Counted from the stretch's first letter, positions 24,919 through 34,249 are shown. The stretch: 64,000 bases of DNA from Streptomyces lanatus (GCF_014655715.1 NZ_BNBM01000003.1:1-64000); one strand, 5' to 3'. Numbers and translations: made by a program. The notes: generated by a model not told the origin, from the sequence alone.

Positions 24919-25959
24919 TCAGATCGTCGCGACGTCGATCACGAACCGGTACCGCACATCGCTGTCCTGCACCCGCTGGTACGCCTCGTTGATCTCGTCG
25001 GCGCCGATCAGCTCGATCTCGGCGCCGATCCCGTGCGCCGCGCAGAAGTCGAGCATCTCCTGGGTCTCGGGGATGCCGCCGATGCCGGAGCCGGCGAGGG
25101 TCTTGCGGCCCGCGATCACCGAGAACAGGTTCAGCGCGATCGGCTCCTCGGGGGCGCCGACGTTCACGAAGGCGCCGTCCGTCCTGAGGAGGGTCAGGTA
25201 CTGGTCCAGGTTCAGCGGAGCCGAGACCGTCGACAGGATCAGGTCGAACGTGCCGCTCAGCTCCTCGAAGGTCTTCGGGTCGCTGGTGGCGTGGTAGTGG
25301 TCGGCGCCCAGCCTCAGGCCGTCGTCCTTCTTGCGCAGGGACTGCGACAGCACCGTCACCTCGGCGCCGAGCGCGTGCGCGAGCTTCACGCCCATGTGGC
25401 CGAGACCGCCCATGCCGAGGACCGCGACCTTCTTGCCGGGGCCGGCGTTCCAGTGCCTGAGCGGGGAGTACGTGGTGATGCCGGCGCACAGGAGCGGGGC
25501 GGCGACGTCCAGGGACAGGCCGTCGGGGATGCGGAGGACGTAATTCTCGTCGACGACGATCTTCTGCGAGTAGCCGCCGTAGGTGGGCTCGCCGTTCTTG
25601 TCGAGGGCGTTGTACGTGCCGACACCGCCGCCGGTGCAGTACTGCTGCAGACCGGCCTTGCAGTTCTCGCACTCACGGCAGGAGTCGACCAGGCAGCCGA
25701 CGCCCACGCGGTCGCCGGCCTTGTACTTCGTCACACCCGGGCCGACCTCGGAGACGACGCCGGCGATCTCATGGCCGGGGACCATCGGGAAGATCGCCTC
25801 GCCCCAGCCCTCATGGACCTGGTGGATGTCGGAGTGGCAGATACCGGCGAACTTGATGTCGATCAGGACGTCGAACTCGCCGACCGCACGGCGCTCGATG
25901 GTGGTGCGCTCCAGCGGAGCCTTGGCGGCGGGTGCTGCGTATGCGGCAACGGTGGTCAT
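24919..25959 (-). CDS. Zinc-dependent NAD(P) alcohol dehydrogenase
   Basis: A 346-residue medium-chain dehydrogenase. The catalytic zinc site has Cys in GICHSDIH and the GHE motif. The structural zinc site has four cysteines ([12 protein letters not shown] region), and the Rossmann motif is [11 protein letters not shown]. Overall it resembles the YahK/cinnamyl-alcohol dehydrogenase subgroup that reduces aldehydes with NADPH. The ATG at 25959 gives the family length. The divergent XRE-family regulator at 26140 is the likely controller; the 180-base spacer has CGTACG repeats but no clear promoter. Confidence 0.92.
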   Translation of the reverse strand: MTTVAAYAAPAAKAPLERTTIERRAVGEFDVLIDIKFAGICHSDIHQVHEGWGEAIFPMVPGHEIAGVVSEVGPGVTKYKAGDRVGVGCLVDSCRECENCKAGLQQYCTGGGVGTYNALDKNGEPTYGGYSQKIVVDENYVLRIPDGLSLDVAAPLLCAGITTYSPLRHWNAGPGKKVAVLGMGGLGHMGVKLAHALGAEVTVLSQSLRKKDDGLRLGADHYHATSDPKTFEELSGTFDLILSTVSAPLNLDQYLTLLRTDGAFVNVGAPEEPIALNLFSVIAGRKTLAGSGIGGIPETQEMLDFCAAHGIGAEIELIGADEINEAYQRVQDSDVRYRFVIDVATI

Positions 25960-26139
25960 GCCGGGTTCTCCTAGCGGGGGTTCGTGCCCGGCTGCCTTCT
26001 GGTCCTGCTTTCCGTCCGGGCACGGCTTCAGCCTGCCGGGACGGGCGACGGTCACCCAGCCCCCAGTCGTACGTACGTCGGCCGGTCCTACCACTGACGG
26101 GGACAGGCTCGTGGGCGTACGAACGGGAATACTTGAGGC

Positions 26140-27069
26140 ATGGATGAACAGCCCCGATCCATGACGGGACCCACGGCCGACACCCGGGGCGGCCTGGACC
26201 CGCGCGCCGAGTTGAGCGAGTTCCTGCGCACCCGGCGGGCCCGGCTCAAGCCCGAGGACGTCGGGCTGCCCGACTACGGGCGGCACCGCAGGGTGCCCGG
26301 GCTGCGGCGCGAGGAGCTGGCGCAGCTGGCCGGGGTGTCGGTGGCGTACTACACGCGTCTTGAGCAGGGCAACGGGCGCAATGTCTCGGCGGAGGTCCTC
26401 GACTCCATCGCGCGGGCGCTGCGCCTCACGGACGCCGAGCACACGCACCTCACGCACCTGGCGAAGCCGAAGCAGAACAAGAAGAGGCCGGCCGCCCGTA
26501 CGGAACAGGTCAGGCCCGCGCTGCGGCAGCTGCTGGACTCCATCGACGGCGTCCCGGCGTACATCTCCGGCCGGCGCTCGGACATCCTCGCCTGGAACCG
26601 GATGGCCGCGGCGGTCTTCGGCGACTGGGCGGAGCTGCCGGCGCAGGAGCGGAACTGGGCGCGGCTCGTGTTCCTGCGGCCGGAGTACCGCGAGCTGTTC
26701 CTGGAGTGGGACCAGAAGGCGTCCGACATGGTGGGCTTCCTGCGCATGGACGCGGGCCTGCACCCGGACGACCCGAGGCTGTCGGCCCTCGTCGGCGAGC
26801 TCTCCGTCAAGAGCGAGGAGTTCCGACGGCTGTGGGCCATCCACGACGTCAAGGAGAAGGGCTACGGCGTCAAGCCGCTGCGGCACCCGCTGGTGGGGGA
26901 GCTGACGCTGAACTTCGAGTCGTTCCGCCTGGCCGACGACACGGATCAGGTCCTGATCACCTACCACGCGGAACCGGGATCGCCGTCGGCCGAGGCCCTG
27001 CGGCTGCTGGCGAGCTGGGGGGCGGACGCGACGAAGGCGGGGACGGGGGCGTCGGCGCCCGGGGCGTGA
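26140..27069 (+). CDS. XRE-family regulator with MmyB-like ligand-binding domain
   Basis: A 309-residue transcription regulator. An N-terminal helix-turn-helix domain (about residues 22-105, with the family phrase [26 protein letters not shown]) is followed by a PAS-like MmyB domain (about 120-290; [28 protein letters not shown]). In this very common streptomycete family the C-terminal domain binds a small hydrophobic ligand. The family often sits divergent to the dehydrogenase or SDR gene it controls, as here with the alcohol dehydrogenase. ATG 26140 has a close GAGG; ATG 26161 is a weaker alternative. Confidence 0.92.
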   Translation: MDEQPRSMTGPTADTRGGLDPRAELSEFLRTRRARLKPEDVGLPDYGRHRRVPGLRREELAQLAGVSVAYYTRLEQGNGRNVSAEVLDSIARALRLTDAEHTHLTHLAKPKQNKKRPAARTEQVRPALRQLLDSIDGVPAYISGRRSDILAWNRMAAAVFGDWAELPAQERNWARLVFLRPEYRELFLEWDQKASDMVGFLRMDAGLHPDDPRLSALVGELSVKSEEFRRLWAIHDVKEKGYGVKPLRHPLVGELTLNFESFRLADDTDQVLITYHAEPGSPSAEALRLLASWGADATKAGTGASAPGA

Positions 27070-27108
27070 GGCTTCTTCCGGATGGGATGGGCGTGGCTTG
27101 CCGTCGCC

Positions 27109-27573
27109 TCAGCGGGCGCGCCCCTCGACCTCCCTCGCGACATCGTCCAGGTCCTTCGCGATGGCCTTGGCCACCGCCTTCTCGCCCATCCCGCCGAGGA
27201 GCTTCGCGAGCAGCCCCGCGATGCCGCCGGATGCCTGGGCCGTGAAGGTCATCCGGACCGTGGTCGCCGACGGTCCGTCCGGCCGCAGCTCCCACTCCGA
27301 GACGTAGTGGCTGCCGTGCGACTCGGCCTCCACCACATAGCGCTCGGGCGCCTCACAGACGGTCACCCACATCTCCTCGGTGGCGTCCTTGCCGAACATC
27401 CGCCGAGTCTCCCGCCAGCGCGTGCCGACCCCGAAACCCCCCTCCGTGAGGACCTCGACCCTCGACACCCCGCTGAGCACACGCTCCATCCCCGCAAGGT
27501 CGGTCAGCGCCTCCCAGACCGGGCCCTGACCTGCGGCGACACGACGCTCCACGACGACACTTCTGCTGGTCAT
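27109..27573 (-). CDS. SRPBCC-family (polyketide cyclase/START-like) protein
   Basis: A 154-residue helix-grip protein. It starts MTSRSVVVERRVAAGQGPVW and continues with the family alternation of strands, the motif WRETRRMFG in the middle, and the long C-terminal helix (KAIAKDLDDVAREVEG). These domains bind hydrophobic ligands; no catalytic residue can be assigned. It converges on the XRE regulator gene (39-base gap). Confidence 0.87.
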   Translation of the reverse strand: MTSRSVVVERRVAAGQGPVWEALTDLAGMERVLSGVSRVEVLTEGGFGVGTRWRETRRMFGKDATEEMWVTVCEAPERYVVEAESHGSHYVSEWELRPDGPSATTVRMTFTAQASGGIAGLLAKLLGGMGEKAVAKAIAKDLDDVAREVEGRAR

Positions 27574-27680
27574 GCACCCATGAAAGCAGCAGGCACCGAC
27601 AACGGCGCGACGACCTGCGCGGCGCGCACCGCCATGCCCTTCTCCCTACCCTGAGAGAGGCATCCCGGGAGGTGGCAGCC

Positions 27681-28123
27681 ATGCGTGCCTCGCTGATCCA
27701 GCTGTCCGTGGACGCGTCGGACTCCGTGGCGGAAACGCCGTCACAGAGCGGCCGCGCTGGTCCGTGACCGGGCGGGCGACGACGTGGATCTGATCGTGCT
27801 GCCGGAGCTGTGGACGGCCGGCGCCTGGTCCTACGACCACTGGGGGCGCGACGCCGAGAAGATCGACGGACCCACCGCCGAGGCCATGTCCGCCGCGGCC
27901 GGACGGGCGGGGGCGTGGCTGCACGCCGGGTCGATCGTCGAACGGGACGCTGTACACACCCGCGCTTGGAACCGTCCTGGTCGAGGCCGACACCACGGAG
28001 GCGACCCTCACGGTGGATCTCGACATGGGGGAGGTGGCCCGTATCCGGTCCGAGCTACCCGTACTGCGCGATCGTGTGCTCGCGTTCGCGGAGCCCGGGA
28101 CGGCGTTGCCCGGGACGGGGTGA
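27681..28123 (+). pseudogene. Decayed carbon-nitrogen hydrolase (nitrilase superfamily)
   Basis: After a good ribosome-binding site (GGGAGGTGG) the frame begins MRASLIQLSVDASDSVAET, a typical nitrilase N-terminus, and then shifts. A second frame carries DLIVLPELWTAGAWSY, which includes the catalytic-Glu region of the family, and GAWLHAGSIVERD. A third gives GTVLVEADTTEATLTVDLD and SELPVLRDRVLAF, the usual C-terminal end. At least two frameshifts and an internal deletion of roughly 350 bases, including the Lys and Cys catalytic regions, make it non-functional. Confidence 0.85.
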
Positions 28124-28178
28124 CCCATCGCGGCGTTGCGCCCACGGGACGGTCCGGCGGGCGATCTACGCTCGGCCC

Positions 28179-29021
28179 GTGGGACGACCCGAGCAGCGCG
28201 CCGAGGGCGCGGGACCCTTCACCACCCGGCTCACCTGGCATCCCCCCGGCGGCGGCACCGCCGTGTGGGAGTCACGGCCCGCCCGCCGGCGCGGAGTCAT
28301 CGCCGTACGCCCGCTCGGCGCACCCACCAGCCGGCACACCGGCGCCGACGAGGAGGCGCTCAGCCGTCTGCGCGGGCTCAACGCGGCCGCCGCGACCGCC
28401 TTCATCATCGGCGGAGCCCTCTTCGCGTCCGGCGCCGGCGTCGCCCAGCTCGGCTCCGGCGACGCCACGACCTGCGCCTCGATCTACTTCGCCGGCGGCC
28501 TCTTCTTCAACACCGGCGGCTATGTCTCACTGCTCCAGGTCATCAACGCGCCCCGCCATGTCCCCGGCGGCGAGGGCCGGCTCCTCACTCGCGACTGGCG
28601 CTGGTGGAGCTACGAGCCGACGCGCGTGGACTGGCTGAGCACGTTCGTCCTCTTCGCCGGCACGCTGGTGTTCGCCGTGGACCTGCTGGACTCCTTCCTC
28701 CAGGGGCTGAGCGTCCAGCAGATCAACCGGCTGATCTGGGCCCCGGACGTGGTCGGCTGCATGCTCTTCCTGATCTCCGGCCATCTCGCGATCGTCGAGA
28801 TCTGCCACGGCCGGCCCTGTGTCCGGCGCCGCAGCCTCGGTTGGTGGATCGTCGCCGTGAACCAGCTCGGCTCCGTCCTCTTCATGGTCTCGGCACTCGC
28901 CGCCTTCACCCGCCCGGCCACCGGCAGCCTCCTCAACGCCGACATCGCCAACTGGGCCACCCTCGTCGGCGCCGCGTGCTTCTCCCTCGGCGGCGTCCTC
29001 CAGCTCTATGAACGCCCCTGA
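28179..29021 (+). CDS. Six-helix integral membrane protein
   Basis: A 280-residue protein. About 60 polar N-terminal residues (TTRLTWHPPGGGTAVWESRP) are followed by six predicted transmembrane helices at about 68-90, 100-122, 149-171, 183-206, 218-241 and 252-274. The middle segments contain acidic residues within or near membranes (VDLLDS, APDVVG). It shows loose similarity in layout to YrhK-domain proteins, but I cannot assign a function. GTG 28179 is chosen because coding bias starts there, just after the nitrilase remnant; the open frame runs further upstream but overlaps that pseudogene. Confidence 0.75.
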   Translation: MGRPEQRAEGAGPFTTRLTWHPPGGGTAVWESRPARRRGVIAVRPLGAPTSRHTGADEEALSRLRGLNAAAATAFIIGGALFASGAGVAQLGSGDATTCASIYFAGGLFFNTGGYVSLLQVINAPRHVPGGEGRLLTRDWRWWSYEPTRVDWLSTFVLFAGTLVFAVDLLDSFLQGLSVQQINRLIWAPDVVGCMLFLISGHLAIVEICHGRPCVRRRSLGWWIVAVNQLGSVLFMVSALAAFTRPATGSLLNADIANWATLVGAACFSLGGVLQLYERP

Positions 29022-29052
29022 CGGGCACGGGCACGGGCACGGACAGGGGCAC

Positions 29053-29078
29053 GGAATCGCCGGGGGCCCTCATACGTT
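29053..29078 (+). promoter_or_regulatory. SigR-type promoter of msrA
   Basis: GGAAT (29053-29057), exactly 18 bases, GTT (29076-29078): a perfect match to the thiol-stress sigma factor SigR consensus. It lies 42 bases before the msrA ATG. msrA genes are established SigR targets in Streptomyces. Confidence 0.85.
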
Positions 29079-29119
29079 GAATAGGCCGAGTGACCAGGTC
29101 GATACGTATGGAGGCTGCG

Positions 29120-29632
29120 ATGGCTGCGCAAGCGCAGAGGGCCGTGCTGGCGGGCGGATGTTTCTGGGGAATGCAGGACCTGATCCGCAGGCAGCCGGGC
29201 GTGACGGCGACCCGGGTCGGATACACCGGGGGTGATGTGCCGAACGCGACGTACCGCAACCACGGCACGCACGCCGAGGCCATCGAGATCCTCTACGACC
29301 CCGAGCAGACCGATTTCCGCGCGCTCCTGGAGTTCTTCTTCCAGATCCACGACCCGAGCACCAAGAACCGCCAGGGCAACGACATCGGCCTCAGCTACCG
29401 CTCGGCGATCTACTACGTGGACGACGAGCAGAAGCGCGTCGCCGAGGACACGATCGCGGACGTCGACGCCTCCGGCCTGTGGCCCGGCAAGGTCGTCACC
29501 GAGGTGGAGCCGGTCGGCCCCTTCTGGGAGGCCGAGCCCGAGCACCAGGACTACCTGGAGCGTTACCCGGACGGCTACACCTGCCACTTCCCCCGTCCGG
29601 GCTGGCGCCTGCCCACCCGCGCCCAGGGCTGA
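29120..29632 (+). CDS. msrA: Peptide-methionine (S)-S-oxide reductase
   Basis: A 170-residue MsrA. The catalytic motif GGCFWG (Cys14) lies near the N-terminus, followed by [15 protein letters not shown] and [13 protein letters not shown]. It repairs methionine-S-sulfoxide in proteins. The resolving-cysteine region at the C-terminus has only C-H-F (TCHFPRPGW), consistent with actinobacterial enzymes recycled by thioredoxin or mycoredoxin. ATG 29120 follows GGAGG at normal spacing; the upstream in-frame ATG 29108 would overlap that site. Confidence 0.95.
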   Translation: MAAQAQRAVLAGGCFWGMQDLIRRQPGVTATRVGYTGGDVPNATYRNHGTHAEAIEILYDPEQTDFRALLEFFFQIHDPSTKNRQGNDIGLSYRSAIYYVDDEQKRVAEDTIADVDASGLWPGKVVTEVEPVGPFWEAEPEHQDYLERYPDGYTCHFPRPGWRLPTRAQG

Positions 29633-29642
29633 CGGCGAGCCG

Positions 29643-29670
29643 ACCCGGCCGGGTCACAGCCCGGCCGGGT
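29643..29670. terminator. Bidirectional terminator after msrA
   Basis: An 11-bp perfect stem ACCCGGCCGGG (29643-29653) and CCCGGCCGGGT (29660-29670) closes a 6-base loop. The convergent gene's stop codon at 29654 lies inside the loop, so the hairpin overlaps that gene's last codons. Confidence 0.75.
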
Positions 29671-30241
29671 GGCTGGACAGCCAGCCCGCGTGGCGGTCGC
29701 GGAGGGCGTCCCGTTCCGCCGGTGTGGTGAGGATGATGTCCGCGCCGCCGTCGTAGGGGTGGTGGATGCGGTCGAGGTCGGTGTCCGCGATGAATACGTC
29801 GACGACGGCCTCGTCGGCCACGGCGCGCAGCAGGCCGTCGACACAGCCGGGCAGCCAGGGGCGTCGGTCGGCGTAGAGGCGTGTGTAGGTGTGGAAGTCC
29901 GGGTCGGGGTCATCCGTGTTCGGTTCGGTCCACCAGTGCAGACCCGCGGAGTGGAGGTGCTCGCGCGGGGTCGGCCATCCGGCGGGGCCGGTCGGCGTGT
30001 AGGACCAGTCCATGGTCACCACGAAGACATCCCTGCCGGCGAACAGGCCGTCGAGGACGGTGTTGTACCGCTCCAGAACGATCCCGTACTCGTCCTCGGT
30101 TTCCGGATGGCGCTTGGAGCCGGGCAGGCTGTGGAAGCGCACCCAGCGGTTCGCGTAGGTGCCGCGGAACGTGTGGGCGACGGGCGGGCCGGACGGTCGC
30201 CGGGCCCGCCACAGCGCCGCAAGGGGCGTGGTCTCGGACAT
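29654..30241 (-). CDS. Conserved hypothetical protein (DUF3885-like)
   Basis: A 195-residue soluble protein with conserved-looking stretches WVRFHSLPGSKRHPETEDEY, VLERYNTVLDGLF and DRIHHPYDGGADII. These recall the DUF3885 family as I remember it; the match is by pattern only. No signal, membrane helix or catalytic motif can be named. Its stop lies inside the terminator hairpin shared with msrA. The next gene upstream (30251) ends 9 bases before its ATG, so the two are probably cotranscribed. Confidence 0.72.
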   Translation of the reverse strand: MSETTPLAALWRARRPSGPPVAHTFRGTYANRWVRFHSLPGSKRHPETEDEYGIVLERYNTVLDGLFAGRDVFVVTMDWSYTPTGPAGWPTPREHLHSAGLHWWTEPNTDDPDPDFHTYTRLYADRRPWLPGCVDGLLRAVADEAVVDVFIADTDLDRIHHPYDGGADIILTTPAERDALRDRHAGWLSSHPAGL

Positions 30242-30250
30242 CGCCCTGCC

Positions 30251-31369
30251 TCAGTTCGGCAGCGTCGCCGGACTGCCGCCGTTCGCCTCGTAGCCCGCGA
30301 CCGCTATCGCGCGGAAGACCGCGAACTCCGCGGCGGGGTCGGCGGACAGGGTCCAGGGGAGGGCGCCCACATGGCCGTCCACGTGCACCAGCTGGTCCAT
30401 GGCCTCCGCCCAGCGCTCGCCGCGGACCAGGAAGAGCACCAGCAGATGCCGCACATGCGCCAGCATCGGGTCGTCGGGGCGGGCCGCGTGCACCGCGAAC
30501 AGAGCGCCGTGGACCGCCTTCGTCACGACCTCGCTCTGGTAGAAGCCGCTGACCAGATTCACCTCGGGCAGGTGCTCGAAGACCGCGAAGAGCGGCATCG
30601 CGGCCAGGAGGGAGCCCTGGGGCGCGCGGGCCGCCGCCGCTTCCGCGAAGTCGTACGCCAGCTCGCGCGAGCCGTGCCACTTCTCGCACCAGTAGTGCAG
30701 AGCCGCGAGGTGCGCGCCCATGTGGGCCGGGGCGCGGTCCAGGATCTTCAGCCAGACCTGCTCGAACTCGGCCCGGGGATAGGCCAGTCCACGGGCCACC
30801 GACAGCTCGATGATGTACGGGATCGGGTCACCGGGAGCCAGCAGCGCCGCCTCACCGCACGCCGACCTCGCCTCCTCCATGATGATCCGGAACTCGTCCG
30901 TGCCCGGCGTCGCCGTCCGCCAGGCCTGCTGCACCAGGAACTCCGCCTGTACGGCCGCGCCGCCCGCGTCCTTGGGCTGCTCGGTCCGCCACACGCGCAG
31001 CCACTGGCCGCCGGGCGCCTCGCTGACGCCGCCCGGGCGCTGCTGCAACTCCAGCGCCGCGGCACCGGCGAAGGCCTGCACACGCTGCCAGCGCTGCTCG
31101 CCCTCCATCTCGGTGCCCGCGAGGAGCTGCGAGGCCGCGCGGTGGTCCTGGGTGCGCTGCACCAGGTCCAGGACGTCCAGCAGGTCCTGGTCGGGGCCGG
31201 GCATGCGGATGTCCAGCTCCTCCTGCCGTACAAAGCCGTAGTTCGCCGGGTCCGCGGCGTCGGGGTGACCCGGCGGGACCTGCTCGATCATGCCCCGCCT
31301 GCGCCGCATGAACGGCACCAGTACGAAGCCGATCATGAGCAGCGCCATCAGGACCCAGAGAATTTCCAT
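30251..31369 (-). CDS. Membrane-anchored TPR-like protein
   Basis: A 372-residue protein with one N-terminal membrane anchor (about residues 3-20, MEILWVLMALLMIG) followed by RRRRG. The rest is an all-helical cytoplasmic domain rich in Ala and aromatic pairs, resembling tetratricopeptide or Sel1-like repeats. Examples are AHMGAHLAALHYWCEKWHGS and AHVRHLLVLFLVRGERWAEA. It is probably a scaffold. ATG 31369 gives the anchor at the extreme N-terminus. It lies divergent to the trans-sulfuration enzyme and upstream of the DUF3885-like gene. Confidence 0.72.
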   Translation of the reverse strand: MEILWVLMALLMIGFVLVPFMRRRRGMIEQVPPGHPDAADPANYGFVRQEELDIRMPGPDQDLLDVLDLVQRTQDHRAASQLLAGTEMEGEQRWQRVQAFAGAAALELQQRPGGVSEAPGGQWLRVWRTEQPKDAGGAAVQAEFLVQQAWRTATPGTDEFRIIMEEARSACGEAALLAPGDPIPYIIELSVARGLAYPRAEFEQVWLKILDRAPAHMGAHLAALHYWCEKWHGSRELAYDFAEAAAARAPQGSLLAAMPLFAVFEHLPEVNLVSGFYQSEVVTKAVHGALFAVHAARPDDPMLAHVRHLLVLFLVRGERWAEAMDQLVHVDGHVGALPWTLSADPAAEFAVFRAIAVAGYEANGGSPATLPN

Positions 31370-31500
31370 GCCTCCAGCGTTCCAGACGCCGCCGACAATT
31401 GGCCAACGAGGTCGGCGGGCTGTGGAAAAGGGGCTGTGGAAAAAGGGTTCCGCAGCGGCCGTCCGGCACCAGGACCGTTCGCGCACTACGCTCGGTGCCC

Positions 31501-32658
31501 ATGAGTGACAGGCACATCAGTCAGCACTTCGAGACCCTCGCCATCCACGCGGGGAACACCGCCGATCCCCTCACCGGTGCGGTCGTCCCCCCGATCTACC
31601 AGGTCTCGACCTACAAGCAGGACGGCGTCGGCGGCCTGCGCGGTGGCTACGAGTACAGCCGTAGCGCCAACCCGACCAGGACCGCCCTGGAAGAGAACCT
31701 CGCCGCCCTGGAGGGCGGTCGTCGCGGGCTTGCGTTCGCGTCCGGACTGGCGGCCGAGGACTGCCTGTTGCGTACGCTGCTCAGCCCCGGCGACCACGTC
31801 GTCATCCCCGATGACGCGTACGGCGGCACGTTCCGGCTGTTCGCGAAGGTCGTCGCGCGGTGGGGGGTGGAGTGGTCGGTCGCCGACACCAGCGACCCGG
31901 CCTCCGTGCGGGCCGCGATCACCCCGAAGACCAAGGTCGTCTGGGTGGAGACCCCCTCCAACCCGCTGCTCGGCATCACGGACATCGCCGTCGTCGCGCA
32001 GATCGCCCGGGACGCGGGCGCCAAGCTCGTCGTCGACAACACCTTCGCCACGCCCTATCTGCAGCAGCCGCTGGCCCTCGGCGCCGACGTGGTCGTGCAC
32101 TCGCTGACCAAGTACATGGGCGGCCACTCGGACGTCGTCGGCGGCGCGCTGATCGTCAGCGACCCGGACCTCGGTGACGAGCTGGCCTTCCACCAGAACG
32201 CGATGGGCGCGGTCGCCGGCCCCTTCGACTCCTGGCTGGTGCTGCGCGGCACCAAGACGCTCTCGGTGCGCATGGACCGGCACAGCGAGAACGCCACGAA
32301 GATCGCCGACATGCTGACCCGGCACGCACGCGTGACGCGCGTCCTGTACCCGGGCCTGCCCGACCACCCCGGTCACGAGGTCGCCGCCAAGCAGATGAAG
32401 ACCTTCGGCGGCATGATCTCCTTCCAGGTCACCGGCGGTGAGGAGGCGGCCGTCGAGGTCTGCGACCGCACCAAGGTGTTCACGCTCGGCGAGTCCCTGG
32501 GCGGCGTCGAGTCCCTGATCGAGCACCCGGGACGCATGACCCACGCGTCGGTGACGGGCTCCGCCCTGGAGGTTCCCGGCGATCTCGTCCGCCTGTCGGT
32601 CGGTATCGAGAACGTCGACGACCTGCTGGAGGACCTCCAGCAGGCTCTCGGCCAGTAG
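31501..32658 (+). CDS. metB: PLP-dependent trans-sulfuration enzyme (cystathionine gamma-synthase/lyase)
   Basis: A 385-residue Cys/Met-metabolism PLP enzyme. Key features are YEYSRSANPTR, ASGLAAEDCLL, the DNTFATPYLQQPL segment, the PLP lysine Lys204 in HSLTKYMGGHSD and the substrate-site region SLGGVESLIEHPGRMTHAS. It belongs to the CGS/CGL clade. The Glu and Ser in LGGVESL are compatible with gamma-lyase or gamma-synthase, so the exact reaction is uncertain; metB follows remembered Streptomyces annotation. ATG 31501 lies in a normal start context, divergent from the TPR-like gene. Confidence 0.9.
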   Translation: MSDRHISQHFETLAIHAGNTADPLTGAVVPPIYQVSTYKQDGVGGLRGGYEYSRSANPTRTALEENLAALEGGRRGLAFASGLAAEDCLLRTLLSPGDHVVIPDDAYGGTFRLFAKVVARWGVEWSVADTSDPASVRAAITPKTKVVWVETPSNPLLGITDIAVVAQIARDAGAKLVVDNTFATPYLQQPLALGADVVVHSLTKYMGGHSDVVGGALIVSDPDLGDELAFHQNAMGAVAGPFDSWLVLRGTKTLSVRMDRHSENATKIADMLTRHARVTRVLYPGLPDHPGHEVAAKQMKTFGGMISFQVTGGEEAAVEVCDRTKVFTLGESLGGVESLIEHPGRMTHASVTGSALEVPGDLVRLSVGIENVDDLLEDLQQALGQ

Positions 32659-32661
32659 GGT

Positions 32662-32910
32662 TCACCAGCCGTTGAGAGGTGGAGTCGTCTCGGACGGCGG
32701 CTCCACCCAGGGCTGGACCGTGACCGCCCACACCACGAATGCCACGGTCGCGGCGACCAGCAGCAGCCACATCAGCAGCATCGCCACCCTCCTGCGGCGC
32801 CGTATGCGCCCGCCCCGCCGGACGACCTCCGCGTGGAGCTCCGGCGGCACAGGTGGCGGGGTGTTTTCCATGATCCGGCGGGCGGCCGCCTCCCGTTGGG
32901 GGCGGTTCAT
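32662..32910 (-). CDS. Small single-pass membrane protein coupled to an ECF-like sigma gene
   Basis: An 82-residue protein. An N-terminal helix (MNRPQREAAARRIMENTPPP) and the RRGGRIRRRRR cluster are followed by one transmembrane helix (about 47-67) and a short outside tail. Its ATG overlaps the stop of the upstream sigma-like gene as ATGA (32910-32907), so translation is coupled. Position, size and topology fit a membrane-bound partner or anti-sigma factor, but no ZAS zinc motif (HxxxCxxC) is present. The role is an inference. Confidence 0.72.
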   Translation of the reverse strand: MNRPQREAAARRIMENTPPPVPPELHAEVVRRGGRIRRRRRVAMLLMWLLLVAATVAFVVWAVTVQPWVEPPSETTPPLNGW

Positions 32911-33419
32911 GGCGACGCCACCTTCGCCACCGGCACCGAAGGCGCGGGCTCCCGGGGCGGATGCAGCAGCGTCGCCGTCGCCCGGTCGCAGATCGCGTGG
33001 ACGCGCTCCCTCGGCAGACCCAGCAGGGCCGCCGCCTGTTCCTCGGCGACCCCCTCGTACAGCCGCAGGACCAGGATCAGGCGTTCCTGCGGGGAGAGCC
33101 GGGCCAGCGGACCGTGCGCCCGCGCGCGGAACCGGCTCAGGGCGCCCAGCGCGCCGTACTGATGCCAGGCGGCCCTGGAGAAGCGGGTGGCCAGATACTG
33201 GCGGGTGCGGTCGTACGGGTCCTCGCCGCGCAGCCGGTCCCAGCACGCGTACGTGTGCGCCAGCGACAGCGTCAGCAGACGCCGCGCGCGCGGATTGTCC
33301 CCGGCCGGTTCGGCGGTCAGCAGCGTGGCGGCATGCAGCAGCCGGCCCGCCGCACCCGCGACGAACGCCTCGAACTCCCGGTCCCGGCGGGCGTCCAGGA
33401 CCGTACGCCTTCGTCCCAC
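32907..33419 (-). CDS. ECF-like sigma factor, divergent
   Basis: A 170-residue protein with the sigma-factor two-domain plan. A region 2-like helix bundle (about residues 10-90) is followed by a region 4 helix-turn-helix (about 105-160; LSPQERLILVLRLYEGVAEEQAAALLGLPRERVHAI). The region 2 core lacks the usual D-A-E-D-x-x-Q signature, so it is a divergent member and may not bind core polymerase normally. GTG 33419 follows GGGAGGGG. Translationally coupled to the small membrane protein gene. Confidence 0.82.
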   Translation of the reverse strand: MGRRRTVLDARRDREFEAFVAGAAGRLLHAATLLTAEPAGDNPRARRLLTLSLAHTYACWDRLRGEDPYDRTRQYLATRFSRAAWHQYGALGALSRFRARAHGPLARLSPQERLILVLRLYEGVAEEQAAALLGLPRERVHAICDRATATLLHPPREPAPSVPVAKVASP

Positions 33420-33582
33420 CGCCCCTCCCGCCTGACCGCGCCTCGAGGAACGGGCCCCGGCCGCGCACCTGGCGTGTCGGGCACGCGCGCGTGGAGTCCC
33501 GGTTTCATATGAGGCCAGCGGCGCCCCGGGGTCAAGAGTCGGGAGCCGATCACTCGGACGCGCGTACCCCTGGGACGGTCGC

Positions 33583-34104
33583 TCAGGTCGCGGGTGTCTC
33601 CGCGCCCGAGATCCCCTGCGCCGCCATCCGCGAGGACAGCGCGGTGTTGAAGCGGGTGAGCAGCGCGCAGAACGTCTCGCGCTCCTCGGGCGCCCAGTCG
33701 TGTGTCAGCTCGGCCATCAACTGACGCCGCGACGAGCGCACTTCCTCCAGCCGCGACTGTCCGCGCGGCGAGAGCTGGAGCACCACCGCGCGCCCGTCCT
33801 CGGGGTGCGAGGTCCGCTTGACGAGCCCCGTGTCGACGAGCGGCGCCACCTGGCGGGTGACCGTCGACGAGTCGATCCCCATGCTCGCGGCGAGCGCCTT
33901 GACGCCCATGGGGCCTTCCTTGTCGAGGCGGTTGAGCAGCAGATATGCGGCGCGGTCCATGGAGTTGCGCACCTGCCCGACCCCACCGAGCCGGGTCTGT
34001 TCGGCACGGCGGGCGAACACCGCCACTTCGTGCTGCAGCGTGTCGAGGAGACCGCTGTCAGCGACGGTCGTCATGTCCATCGACATTTCAGGTGTTGTGG
34101 GCAT
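33583..34104 (-). CDS. MarR-family transcriptional regulator
   Basis: A 173-residue winged-helix dimeric regulator with AYLLLNRLDKEGPMGVKALAASMGIDSSTVTRQVAPLVD as recognition region and RTSHPEDGRAVVLQLSPRG as wing. No ligand can be named. ATG 34104 is used; in-frame ATGs at 34083 and 34077 are possible. It is divergent from threonine dehydratase (145-base spacer), so it may regulate that gene or itself. I found no convincing palindrome in the spacer. Confidence 0.88.
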   Translation of the reverse strand: MPTTPEMSMDMTTVADSGLLDTLQHEVAVFARRAEQTRLGGVGQVRNSMDRAAYLLLNRLDKEGPMGVKALAASMGIDSSTVTRQVAPLVDTGLVKRTSHPEDGRAVVLQLSPRGQSRLEEVRSSRRQLMAELTHDWAPEERETFCALLTRFNTALSSRMAAQGISGAETPAT

Positions 34105-34249
34105 GGCCGGAGGCTCACTTCATGAAGGGGGTGCTGGGTTGGGGGACAGGGTACGCGGCCCGGGGGCGGGGTGTACCGGCGCTGCGCAAACCCATCTCGG
34201 TGCTTGGTCACAACGGGGCCTTGCGCCTGTGAACTGCGAGACTTGTGTC

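Noticed and set aside
26067..26120. CGTACGTACG and GCGTACGAAC as operators of the XRE regulator
   Set aside because: CGTACG is common in this genome and the two sites differ in spacing and sequence; not enough to call an operator.
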